Part shown: positions 1 to 6,790 of the stretch, one piece after another
Layout: every line of letters begins with the position of its first letter
Position numbering within the stretch: position 1 is the first letter of the stretch
NCBI GenBank assembly: GCA_002332715.1
Contig: DDBE01000017.1
Span: forward strand, 1 to 7,207
From: Flavobacteriales bacterium UBA2040
GTDB lineage: Bacteria; Bacteroidota; Bacteroidia; Flavobacteriales_D; Crocinitomicaceae
Direction of reading: 5' to 3'
Length of the DNA: 7,207 nucleotides
The notes under the pieces: model-generated
The model's database searches: none
Told to the model about the DNA's origin: nothing
The model's input: only the letters and a program-made list of their open reading frames with translations
Program-made: the position numbers and the translations under genes

Positions 1-58
1 CTCGTGTCACTTTTTTCAGCATTAAGACACTTACTACCAAATCCCGAGTGTAATTAAA

Positions 59-577
59 ATGGAATTAACCAAACAAGAACGTTTTATGCAAGTATACGAA
101 CCAGTTCATGAACGGTTTGAGCGCTATTGCAAATCGCGTGTTTACGGTGAATTTCATTTCAAAGACATTATGCACGACACCTTGGTTGTTGCCTTTGAGA
201 AGTTTGATGAAATCAAATCTACGGATGCATTTCTTCACTTTTTGTTTGGTACGGCTACACGAATATTAGCCAATCACCGAAAGAAGAAACGACCAGAATT
301 TGTTGATCAGTTGAAAGGAAAGTACGAGTATGCTCACAACGAAAATGATTCCATTGAACAACAATTTGAGATCAATGATTTGTACAAATGCTTACAAGAA
401 CTTGATCAAGTGACAAGTGAGTGCATTATTCTCTTTGAAATTTCGGGGTTTTCGATCAAAGAAATCATGGGTATTCAAAACTCAAGTGAAGCTGCTGTAA
501 AGAAACGCCTGAGCAGAGGTAGAATGCAATTATTGGCGCTTATGCAGTCACTTGAAATTAAAAACGGTGTATTATGA
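59..577 (+). CDS. ECF-type RNA polymerase sigma factor (sigma-70 family)
   Basis: This 172-residue protein has the size and two-domain layout of an extracytoplasmic-function sigma factor, which directs RNA polymerase to a small set of promoters. Residues about 12-78 look like region 2, with KDIMHDTLVVAFEKFD at 35-50 and a basic NHRKKKRPEF end. A short acidic linker (about 90-106) follows. Residues about 107-161 are region 4, with the helix-turn-helix around FSIKEIMGIQNSSEAAVKKR (131-150) and the following LSRGR. The ATG at 59 follows an A/T-rich leader, as usual in Bacteroidota, and no earlier start fits. Its TGA stop overlaps the ATG of the next gene (ATGA, 574-577), implying translational coupling to a partner that probably holds it inactive. 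The exact ECF subgroup and target promoters cannot be told from the sequence. Confidence 0.93.
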   Translation: MELTKQERFMQVYEPVHERFERYCKSRVYGEFHFKDIMHDTLVVAFEKFDEIKSTDAFLHFLFGTATRILANHRKKKRPEFVDQLKGKYEYAHNENDSIEQQFEINDLYKCLQELDQVTSECIILFEISGFSIKEIMGIQNSSEAAVKKRLSRGRMQLLALMQSLEIKNGVL

Positions 578-1761
578 AATCCGAAGAAAAATTAAATCAC
601 CTATTTGAAACACTGAGAAACGAAAAAACCTCTACGAGTGTTTCTGATGTTACCTCTTGGATTACAGCCCCTGCTCAGTTTACTGTTCCAAAATCAACTA
701 GTAAAATTATCATTCAAAAAAACTTCTTTATTATGAGTTCAATTGCCACAATTATTGTAACCGGAGTTCTATTAATGTCCGGAAATAAAGAGCCAAACAT
801 TGCTCCAAAACAAAAAAAGGACATGCAAGCCACGATTCAAGATACGTCAACAGTTATCGCGAGTCAACCGAATCATTTCACATTTAGTAATGAAATTAAT
901 GATAATCCTTTCATTCAACCATTGATCGATTTAGGTCTTGTGACATTACCTTTTGCGGAGATAATATTTCCTTCACCGAATTCTACAAAAACAAGTCTTC
1001 AATCTAATACCGGATCTTGGTTCTCTACCAATGACAGTTTGCACGTCGATACACTTTTCAATGGGGTGAAGTCATTGGTATTCAAAGGGAATAAAAGTGA
1101 TATTTTGGTTAGTGGAAGTAATCGGACAGGCATTTCCATGAAGTACAACTATCAGCTAAAGGCAAAAGGAGTTTTCTCACGCAAAAAGGAAGGGAATTGT
1201 GAATTAAACTATGTGCTGAAAGATTCCGTTCTGACGATTCATTTGAAAAGAAAAGAGAATAGTTTCAATGGTGTCAGTGTGCTTTCTGAAAGTAGTAAAA
1301 TGGAATTTTATGTTCCGGAAAACGTCGATGTGAAAATGGATTCAGATTTAGGCGATATCGATGTAAATGGCTTAAAAGCAAATACAACAAAAGTTTACAC
1401 AGCACTTGGAGATATTACTGCTGAAAATGTTTCGGGGAACATCGATTTGAATACAGATCTTGGAGACATTTCAATGAGAAAATTGGAAGGAAAAATAAAT
1501 TCCGTTACGTCTTTAGGAGATATCCAGGGAGAACATATTTTGATCTCAGACAACAGTAAATTCAATACTAGCCTTGGAGATATTGATGTTCAATTAAGTA
1601 ATCCGCTTTCTGACTGTAGCCTGGATTTGAGCTCAAGCTTGGGTAAAGTTAAAGTAGATCGGCCAGATCTCAAGAAGAAATCAAGTAGTCAATTAAACTT
1701 GGGAAATGGTAAATTGAAAGTGATAATGGTAACTTCTTTAGGGAAGGTAATTGTTCGTTAA
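574..1761 (+). CDS. Putative membrane anti-sigma factor/sensor with DUF4097-like LGDI-repeat domain
   Basis: A 395-residue protein whose ATG overlaps the sigma factor stop. Residues 1-48 are polar and presumably cytoplasmic. They lack the HxxxCxxC zinc motif of ZAS anti-sigma domains, so the class is unclear. One hydrophobic segment lies at about 51-69 (FFIMSSIATIIVTGVLLMSG). The rest should be extracytoplasmic: a low-complexity linker to about 145, then a beta-rich domain. Its C-terminal third repeats an L-G-[DK/N]-[I/V/G] motif at residues 259, 278, 296, 314, 334, 356, 376 and 389, a spacing of about 18-22 residues except the last. This resembles the putative adhesin/DUF4097 fold, a right-handed beta-helix-like stack. 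Position, overlap and topology suggest an anti-sigma factor with a sensory ectodomain. That role is inferred; the repeats and membrane span are seen. Confidence 0.8.
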   Translation: MKSEEKLNHLFETLRNEKTSTSVSDVTSWITAPAQFTVPKSTSKIIIQKNFFIMSSIATIIVTGVLLMSGNKEPNIAPKQKKDMQATIQDTSTVIASQPNHFTFSNEINDNPFIQPLIDLGLVTLPFAEIIFPSPNSTKTSLQSNTGSWFSTNDSLHVDTLFNGVKSLVFKGNKSDILVSGSNRTGISMKYNYQLKAKGVFSRKKEGNCELNYVLKDSVLTIHLKRKENSFNGVSVLSESSKMEFYVPENVDVKMDSDLGDIDVNGLKANTTKVYTALGDITAENVSGNIDLNTDLGDISMRKLEGKINSVTSLGDIQGEHILISDNSKFNTSLGDIDVQLSNPLSDCSLDLSSSLGKVKVDRPDLKKKSSSQLNLGNGKLKVIMVTSLGKVIVR

Positions 1762-1801
1762 GCTACCAGTTAATAATCAAATAATTTATAATCAAATAAA
1801 A

Positions 1802-2734
1802 ATGAAAACAATTTGCTTTATCGTAATTAACCTATTTATTGGAACTGTAGCTTTTAGTCAGAAGCTAAATTGGATTCCGTTTGAATGGGTTGGTGATAGC
1901 GTGTCCGGTAAATATTTTGACAAGGCTGCTATAAATATTCCAGTTTCAATTGATGGTTTACCCCATAAATTCAACATGCAATTTGATTTAGGCGCTGTAA
2001 CAACAGTTATTTATGGAAACTCAATTGCTAATTATCTTGATAAATATTCTGAGCTCAAAAATAAAATAGACACTAATACGAGCTTTACAATCAACGGCCA
2101 AAAAAATCCTATGTTCAAAGATGTTCATTTGGGATTAGGAAATATTTCATTCGGGAAAAGAGATATAGGTTATTTTCAAGAATTTGGAGATACGATTCCA
2201 TCTGATTCAATTTATACAAGCACAGAAAAACATATTGGAACAATTGCCCCTGATTTGTTTAAAGACCAGTATTTAATTATCGATTATGCCAACAAACGAA
2301 TTTGTGTTACCGAAAAATTACCTAGTAAATTAGCGCAAGCAGATTTTCAAACTTGTTCAATCGAAGATGGGCGAATTACCATTCCTTTTACAATTAACGG
2401 TAAAGTAGAGAACTTAATGTTTGATTCAGGCTCCAGTATTTTTACTTTACTATCGAGCGAGGAGAATGCAAAACAAATATCAGATAATGCCATCATTGAT
2501 TCATTGAGTGTAAATAGCTGGGGTGATTACTTAACGGTATATGGTCAAAAGATAAACGCTGATGTGAAATTTGGCAATACTACTTTACCCTCATCTAATG
2601 TTTATTATATTAAAAACCCAATGATCGCAGATTTCTTTAAAGAGCAAAATATTTGGGGAATAACTGGGAACGCCTATTTCTTAAACAAGATTGTAATAAT
2701 CGATTATAAGAATAGCCGTTTCGGAATAAAATAA
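1802..2734 (+). CDS. Exported two-lobed aspartyl protease-like protein (pepsin/retropepsin superfamily)
   Basis: I chose the ATG at 1802, which gives 310 residues, because it starts a clean signal peptide (MKTICFIVINLFIGTVAFSQ). The reading frame is open back to a TTG at 1751, but that would add 17 polar residues before it and overlap the previous gene. Two similar halves each carry an aspartyl-protease style motif: FDLGAVTT with D62, and FDSGSS with D208. Each is followed by an IG-rich turn and a matching beta hairpin (LIIDYANKRI at 158-167, VIIDYKNSRFGI at 298-309). Lobe one has D-L-G instead of the usual D-T/S-G, so activity could be altered, or this may be normal in this Bacteroidota family. 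The protein is probably periplasmic or surface exposed. It lies 40 bp after the putative anti-sigma gene. Substrate unknown. Confidence 0.8.
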   Translation: MKTICFIVINLFIGTVAFSQKLNWIPFEWVGDSVSGKYFDKAAINIPVSIDGLPHKFNMQFDLGAVTTVIYGNSIANYLDKYSELKNKIDTNTSFTINGQKNPMFKDVHLGLGNISFGKRDIGYFQEFGDTIPSDSIYTSTEKHIGTIAPDLFKDQYLIIDYANKRICVTEKLPSKLAQADFQTCSIEDGRITIPFTINGKVENLMFDSGSSIFTLLSSEENAKQISDNAIIDSLSVNSWGDYLTVYGQKINADVKFGNTTLPSSNVYYIKNPMIADFFKEQNIWGITGNAYFLNKIVIIDYKNSRFGIK

Positions 2735-2788
2735 AGGCCAAATAACAGCGTGCAAGCGCCAAATAGTAAATAGTTAAAACAAATAAAA

Positions 2789-4030
2789 ATGAAAAAACAA
2801 ATAATCCTCCTGTGCGCATTGTTTATGAGCCTGCAACAATTCATCGCGCAAACTACTCCATTACAAAAAATGGATGACTTCCTTCAGCAAAAAGGAGATG
2901 ACTTTGAGGCAGCATATGAAAAGAAAGACGTTAAGGCATACAATGCATTGTTGTCTGATTATCTATTGATATATGAGAAATTATCTGTTGATGAGAAAAA
3001 ACAGCAATCCTATTTGATGAGCAATATCTACTATAATCTAAGTTGCATATACTCCATTTCGAAAGATAAAAAATCTGCTCTAGCCAATTTGAAAAAAGCA
3101 ATTGATGCTGGTTATAACGATTACGGACATGTACAACTTGATACCGACTTAGACAATATCCGAAACGAGAAAGAATTTCTGGAACTCAATAAAAAATTGA
3201 AGTCAACCGGCGACTATCTTTCTATTCTCAAAAGAGCAGGCAAATACAACTTGTCAGACAATAGACCAGTCCCAGCGTTCAGTTATCAAGCAAGTGATAA
3301 TCCAAACCTTGTGGCATTGCGCAAAGGATTCAATCTCGATAGCATAGCCGGACAAGGTTCAGACGTGTTACAAATTTTAAATCTCATGCATTGGATTCAC
3401 GATTTAGTTCCCCATGATGGAATGAATGGAAATCCGGAGGTCAAAAATGCAATGAGTATGATTAATGTCTGTAAAAAGGACAATCGAGGATTAAACTGCC
3501 GAGGGCTTGCATTGGTTTTGAATGAATGTTATTTATCAATGGGCATTAAATCGAGAGTTGTTACCTGTTTACCTAAAGACAGCCTGAAAATCGACAATGA
3601 TTGCCATGTTATTAATTCCGTTTATTCCGAATCACTCAAAAAATGGCTTTGGATTGATCCGACTTTCGATGCTTATGTGATGAATGAAAAAGGAGAACTA
3701 TTGAGTATTGAAGAAGTTCGAGAGTACCTGATCGGTGACAAACACCTAATTCTGAATCCAGATGCCAATTGGAACAATCAGCAGACGCAAACAAAAGAGA
3801 ATTACCTTGAAAATTACATGGCTAAAAACCTCTATATTTTGCAGCGTACAGCATCAAGCGAGTACAATATGGAAACAAGCTCTGAAGGAAAAACATACAA
3901 CTACATAGAGCTTCTTCCGCTTGATTATTTTAATCAAGAACCACAAAAACAGGAAGATAAACGAGAAGAGAGCAATACGCTATGGATCTTCCACAAAACC
4001 AATAACCCGAATGTGTTTTGGGAGCATTGA
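2789..4030 (+). CDS. Exported transglutaminase-like protein with N-terminal TPR-like region
   Basis: A 413-residue protein beginning with a signal peptide (MKKQIILLCALFMSLQQFIAQ). Residues about 78-139 resemble the closing repeat of a TPR array: YYNLSCIYS, an alanine/lysine helix with KKAIDAGYNDYGH, then LDTDLDNIRNEKEF. The catalytic-type domain follows at about 190-320. It has Cys237 in GLNCRGLAL, His273 in DCHVINSVYS and Asp290 in WLWIDPTFDAY, which match the Cys-His-Asp order of transglutaminase-like/cysteine peptidase folds. In bacteria such domains act as peptidases, amidases or crosslinkers, and the reaction here is unknown. The tail (about 330-413) is polar and has no recognised domain. 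The gene follows the aspartyl protease gene by 54 bp on the same strand, so an exported protein-processing pair is possible. Confidence 0.82.
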   Translation: MKKQIILLCALFMSLQQFIAQTTPLQKMDDFLQQKGDDFEAAYEKKDVKAYNALLSDYLLIYEKLSVDEKKQQSYLMSNIYYNLSCIYSISKDKKSALANLKKAIDAGYNDYGHVQLDTDLDNIRNEKEFLELNKKLKSTGDYLSILKRAGKYNLSDNRPVPAFSYQASDNPNLVALRKGFNLDSIAGQGSDVLQILNLMHWIHDLVPHDGMNGNPEVKNAMSMINVCKKDNRGLNCRGLALVLNECYLSMGIKSRVVTCLPKDSLKIDNDCHVINSVYSESLKKWLWIDPTFDAYVMNEKGELLSIEEVREYLIGDKHLILNPDANWNNQQTQTKENYLENYMAKNLYILQRTASSEYNMETSSEGKTYNYIELLPLDYFNQEPQKQEDKREESNTLWIFHKTNNPNVFWEH

Positions 4031-4105
4031 TAGGAGATTTTTTTGGACTTGTTAGTATATTTGAGGGGGTTAGCAGGGAGTTAGCCATAATTTTTAACAG
4101 ACAAA

Positions 4106-4894
4106 GTGAAATATACTATAAATCAAGTAGATGCTTTTACCGACACAGTTTTTGGTGGAAATCCTGCTTGTGTGGTGCGGTTGGACAACTGGTTGCCAGA
4201 CGAGATCTTATTGAAAATTGCAAAGGAGAACGCAGTTGCAGAAACAGCTTTTTTTGTTGACAAAGGCGAAAAAATCCATTTACGTTGGTTTACCCCTGAA
4301 ATTGAAATGGATTTGTGCGGTCATGCTACTCTTGCTACAGCTCACAGTTTAGCGACAATTCTTGACTGTAAAAAAGATGAAATTGTATTTGAAACTTTAA
4401 GTGGCGACTTAATTGTCAAAATAGAAAATGGGTACTATAAAATGGATTTCCCATCAAGAATGCCTATTGCAGACATTTTACCTGATACCATTTCAAAATC
4501 TTTAAATATACAGCCCAAGGAAATTTTGAAATCAAGAGACTATGTTTTGGTATATGAAAACGAAGCGGAAATCAGAAACATTAAAATTGACAGACAATTG
4601 TTCGACCAAATAAATCTAGATCCAGGAGGAGTTATTGTTACAGCAGTTGGAGATAACTGCGATTTCGTTTCGAGATTTTTCACCCCACAAGCATCAATTT
4701 TAGAAGATCCTGTAACAGGTTCAGCACATTGCTCTTTAATTCCATTTTGGGCGAAAAGACTAAATAAAAAAGAACTTTATGCCCAACAAGTTTCAGAACG
4801 AATGGGCAAGTTGTACTGTGAAGACAAAGGAGACCGAGTAATTATTAGCGGAACCGCAAAAACGTATTCAATTGGAGAATTTTGGACGGAATAA
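4106..4894 (+). CDS. PhzF-family isomerase/epimerase
   Basis: A full-length (262-residue) member of the PhzF family, which has the diaminopimelate-epimerase fold with two similar halves. PhzF itself isomerises trans-2,3-dihydro-3-hydroxyanthranilate in phenazine synthesis, but most family members have no known substrate. Visible signatures are QVDAFTDTVFGGNPACVV (7-24), the AETAFFV segment with Glu46 in the catalytic-acid position, WFTPEIEMDLCGHATL (61-76) with His73, and EDPVTGSAHCSL (200-211) with Asp201. These correspond to the Glu/His/Asp set known in PhzF. Translation starts at GTG (4106), because the family N-terminus K-Y-x-I-x-Q-V-D-A-F begins there and no ATG lies in frame just upstream. 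No other phenazine genes are nearby, so phenazine production is not implied. The protein should be cytoplasmic. One line inside it is only 16/60 G+C by hand count. Confidence 0.93.
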   Translation: MKYTINQVDAFTDTVFGGNPACVVRLDNWLPDEILLKIAKENAVAETAFFVDKGEKIHLRWFTPEIEMDLCGHATLATAHSLATILDCKKDEIVFETLSGDLIVKIENGYYKMDFPSRMPIADILPDTISKSLNIQPKEILKSRDYVLVYENEAEIRNIKIDRQLFDQINLDPGGVIVTAVGDNCDFVSRFFTPQASILEDPVTGSAHCSLIPFWAKRLNKKELYAQQVSERMGKLYCEDKGDRVIISGTAKTYSIGEFWTE

Positions 4895-5002
4895 AACTGC
4901 CTCTATTATATAAGAACCAAACCCAAGTGAAGTGCAACAGGATTTCGGATGTTACAAAAAGTAAGCACAAATCAAAAACAATGAACGATTGGAGGTGAAA
5001 AT

Positions 5003-5071
5003 TACCCGGGTTACCTCAGTTACACAAGTAATACCCAAGTTACCCAAGTAATACCCGCGTTACTCGAGTAA
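5003..5071. repeat. Periodic array of TTAC-N4-GTAA dyads (20-bp period)
   Basis: Seven consecutive 9-mers related to TACCCAAGT fill this stretch, with AA inserted after the third, fifth and seventh. Read as dyads, this gives three 12-bp TTAC-N4-GTAA boxes at 5020-5031 (TTACACAAGTAA), 5040-5051 (TTACCCAAGTAA) and 5060-5071 (TTACTCGAGTAA, a perfect palindrome), each starting exactly 20 bp after the last. Two further left half-units lie at 5003-5020. Twenty base pairs is close to two helical turns, which suits a row of protein sites on one face of DNA. The function is unknown: operator array, iteron-like repeats or a repeat relic are all possible. Confidence 0.8.
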
Positions 5072-5123
5072 ATGGAGTGATTTTTTGAAATTATCAGTTA
5101 ATTGACGATTACATAATCTCGTG

Positions 5124-5135
5124 TTACTCGAGTAA
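5124..5135. repeat. Isolated extra copy of the TTACTCGAGTAA palindrome
   Basis: The 12-bp perfect palindrome found at 5060-5071 recurs here, and identity extends to 14 bp (GTTACTCGAGTAAA at 5059-5072 and 5123-5136). It begins 64 bp after the last box of the array, close to three times the 20-bp period. A separate exact copy argues that the sequence is a site rather than simple slippage of the tandem repeat. Confidence 0.7.
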
Positions 5136-5331
5136 AAACAACTTATGCTTTTCCGAAGTTATTATTTAATATAATAATACGATGAAAATAGTTTATTTAA
5201 TAAAATAAGAGCAGTTCGCATAATCAACGATGCTTTCAACAGGTAAGAAAGTTAAGTTACCAGAGAAATCGTTAGAACGCTAATCAAATGTGTTTTTTGA
5301 AAATTAGTTAAATCAAAAGAACATTGAATGT

Positions 5332-5433
5332 TTTAAATTCAACGTGTATTGTTGCATAAATGTACAATGAAAAAAGAGGTGTAAAAGTCGTTTTAGGTTT
5401 GTGTAAAATAGCTGTGCCGAGTTTGAATTTAAA
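5332..5433. repeat. 11-bp perfect inverted repeat with 80-bp spacer
   Basis: TTTAAATTCAA (5332-5342) and its exact reverse complement TTGAATTTAAA (5423-5433) face each other. The left arm can also pair locally, since TTGAAT (5324-5329) matches ATTCAA (5337-5342) around a 7-base loop. The sequence is AT-rich, so chance is possible. If a transcript runs towards the terminator at 5530, this could form its outer stem. Confidence 0.3.
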
Positions 5434-5529
5434 GCATATAAAAGGCTACAATCAACTATGAACATTTACGAGACAAATGATTTCCAAACCCTCCACAAAC
5501 TGGTTCGAAAACAGCTCAGTTAAGTCCAC

Positions 5530-5558
5530 AAAAGCCCTTCGATGAAGGGCTTTTTTTT
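5530..5558 (+). terminator. Strong intrinsic (Rho-independent) terminator
   Basis: AAAGCCCTTC (5531-5540) pairs perfectly with GAAGGGCTTT (5544-5553) around a GAT loop, and the pairing can extend to A5530-T5554. Eight T residues run from 5551 to 5558. The T-run on the + strand means it stops + strand transcripts. It lies 636 bases after the phzF stop and about 30 bases before tspO, so it would end either a very long phzF 3' tail or a short separate transcript. Confidence 0.85.
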
Positions 5559-5588
5559 GTAACTTTCAAGTACTAGTCAACCCAACCA

Positions 5589-6056
5589 ATGAAAAAAACA
5601 CTCCCAACCCTCACCTTCTTACTCCTCAACTTTGCAGCATTGGCGGTTGGAGGTTTGTTTACCGGAAATGGCGTTTCGTCTGAATGGTACCAAAATCTGG
5701 ATAAAGCACCTTGGACACCGCCCGGATGGGTTTTTGGAGCGGCCTGGACTCTCATTATGGTTTGCTTTGCCTTTTACATGGGTCAACTTTGGGTCAATGC
5801 ATCCAAACACAAAGGCTTGCTACTACGCAGTTATGGCCTTCAATGGGTTTTGAACGTGGCTTGGAATCCGGTGTTTTTCTATTTTCAGAAAGTTGACATC
5901 GGGCTGTTGGTCATCGTTGGGCTCTTGCTGAGTGTGTTGCTCATCGCCATCAAATTTAGCCGCATTCAAAAAAGCTGGACGCTAGCGATCGTTCCTTATG
6001 TGCTTTGGCTCTTAGTTGCAACGAGTTTAAACGCTTATATCTTTTTCAAGATGTAA
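5589..6056 (+). CDS. tspO: TspO/MBR family membrane protein (tryptophan-rich sensory protein)
   Basis: A 155-residue, very hydrophobic protein with the five transmembrane helices of the TspO/peripheral benzodiazepine receptor family, at about 5-22, 47-66, 78-99, 103-122 and 131-153. Family signatures are clear: SEWYQNLDKAPWTPPGWVFG (31-50), YGLQWVLNVAWNPVFF (82-97) and PYVLWLLVATSLN (136-148). TspO proteins bind porphyrins and related ligands and are tied to stress responses and tetrapyrrole handling, but the precise bacterial role is debated. The ATG at 5589 begins the usual short basic N-terminus. The gene sits right after an intrinsic terminator, so it needs its own promoter or readthrough. 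Its G+C is visibly higher than that of the genes to its left (33/60 in one line), suggesting it belongs to a different genomic stratum. Confidence 0.95.
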   Translation: MKKTLPTLTFLLLNFAALAVGGLFTGNGVSSEWYQNLDKAPWTPPGWVFGAAWTLIMVCFAFYMGQLWVNASKHKGLLLRSYGLQWVLNVAWNPVFFYFQKVDIGLLVIVGLLLSVLLIAIKFSRIQKSWTLAIVPYVLWLLVATSLNAYIFFKM

Positions 6057-6189
6057 GCCACACCCTTCCCTTCAATCTGCACCAAATAAAGAATTTACTC
6101 CGTATATCTACCTACCCGTTCTTGTCTTTTTCTAGATTTCAGGACCACTTGATAATTTCAATCTATAATTTTATGAATAAACGTAATAA

Positions 6190-6513
6190 ATGAAGAACGA
6201 AATCATCTTCTATCTGTCCAACGAACTTCCTGCACATTTAGAGGTCAGATTTGAGAAGGAAACAATATGGCTTTCACAAAAACAAATGAGCATTTTGTTT
6301 GGCAAAGATGCCGACACCGTAAGCTTACACCTTAAAAATATATTCTTTGAACAAGAATTGGATGAAAATTCAACTACCGAGCATTTCTCGGTAGTTCAAA
6401 AATAAGGTAATCGATATGTGAGCAGAAGGATGAAATATTACAACCTCGATGCCATACTTTCGGTTGGCTACCGAGTGAATTCAAAAAGAGGTACTCAATT
6501 CCGCATATGGGCA
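6190..6513 (+). pseudogene. Truncated RhuM-family protein gene with in-frame stop
   Basis: The ATG at 6190 opens a frame matching the N-terminal part of RhuM-family proteins (often called virulence protein RhuM; a DNA-binding-like, mobile-element-linked family of unknown role, usually about 300 residues or more). KETIWLSQKQMSILFGKDAD and LKNIFFEQELDEN are typical. A TAA at 6403-6405 interrupts the frame after 71 codons, yet the same frame continues with GNRYVSRRMKYYNLDAILSV and GYRVNSKRGTQFRIWA, the most conserved RhuM block, up to about 6513. The family usually has QEGNR-like sequence here, so a GAA to TAA nonsense change explains the stop. After RIWA the family match ends and the rest of the gene is missing. 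The gene is almost certainly inactive. Confidence 0.85.
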
Positions 6514-6761
6514 AAAGTAAAAGCTTTCAACTTGATTTGGACTTGGAAAAAGCAAATGAGCAATATGGAAACTATGAATGGAAGGAATTTAATAAAAGTC
6601 ACGACCGATTTCTAATTATTGATCATTCAGCTGTTTATTACATTGGGGCATCACTTAAAGATCTCGGTAAAAAATGGTTTGCCTTTTCAAAATTAGATGA
6701 ACGATCCATGGAGAGTTTGTTGAACTCCATTTTGGAGGTAATTAAAACCCCTGATGCTTAG
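6514..6761 (+). pseudogene. C-terminal fragment with HDRFLIID...GASLKDLGKKWFAFS motif (ORF6N/KilA-N-type accessory protein tail)
   Basis: In a reading frame different from the RhuM fragment, about 82 residues run to a TAG at 6759-6761. They include LDLDLEKANEQYG, then SHDRFLIIDHSAVYYIGASL and KDLGKKWFAFSKL. From memory, this tail occurs at the C-terminus of ORF6N/KilA-N-type DNA-binding proteins of Bacteroidota and looks like a phospholipase-D-like half motif (H-D...GASLKDLG). The first part of such a protein is absent, and an ATG at 6507 exists only inside the RhuM frame. It reads best as a relic joined to the RhuM fragment by deletion near 6513. A single ancestral protein with both parts cannot be ruled out. 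Its base composition is low in G+C (18/60 in one line), like the RhuM piece. Confidence 0.65.
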
Positions 6762-6790
6762 TGCATCTTGAATACATGGAAAACAACATC

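Larger units (their letters stand above)
4895..5588. other. Long gene-poor intergenic region
   Basis: About 690 bp separate the PhzF-family gene from tspO, and I see no convincing protein gene on either strand. From left to right it holds a tandem array of TTAC-N4-GTAA dyads (5003-5071) with an isolated copy at 5124-5135, an AT-rich dyad TTATTAT/ATAATAA (5159-5177), an 11-bp inverted repeat (5332-5342 and 5423-5433), and a strong hairpin plus T-run at 5530-5558. A 21-codon ATG frame (5458-5523, MNIYETNDFQTLHKLVRKQLS) ends 7 bases before the terminator stem, but it has no clear ribosome binding site or known homologue. TAGGTTTG at 5394-5401 fits the Bacteroidota -7 consensus TAnnTTTG, but I find no -33 TTTG at the right spacing. 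Confidence 0.6.

Noticed and set aside
2637..2819. 60-codon - strand frame over the aspartyl protease gene end
   Set aside because: It is antisense to two well-supported genes, begins in a signal-peptide region and has no recognisable domain.
4018..4260. 80-codon + strand frame overlapping the end of the transglutaminase-like gene and the start of phzF
   Set aside because: It overlaps phzF in another frame and has no family resemblance, while phzF is clear. It is a shadow frame.
4106..4894. Phenazine biosynthesis cluster
   Set aside because: Only a lone PhzF-family gene is present, and such genes are widespread in bacteria that make no phenazines.
5003..5135. CRISPR array
   Set aside because: The repeats are about 9-20 bp with 8-bp or no spacers of near-repeat sequence, unlike CRISPR repeats with unique 30-bp spacers, and no cas genes are present.
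5490..5526. tRNA-like pieces (GGTTCGAAAA resembling a T-loop, AGCTCAGTTAAG resembling a D-loop)
   Set aside because: The two pieces are in the wrong order for one tRNA, the flanking bases do not form T-arm or acceptor stems, and no CCA end is present.
6005..6193. 62-codon + strand frame between tspO and the RhuM relic
   Set aside because: Its first part lies out of frame inside tspO, and the remainder is low-information sequence with no family signature. The 133-bp gap itself shows nothing else I can support.
6753..6767. Small hairpin GATGC-TTAGT-GCATC between the convergent relic and DUF985 gene
   Set aside because: The stem is only 5 bp, there is no T-run on either side, and it overlaps the end of the relic frame, so it is too weak to call a terminator.
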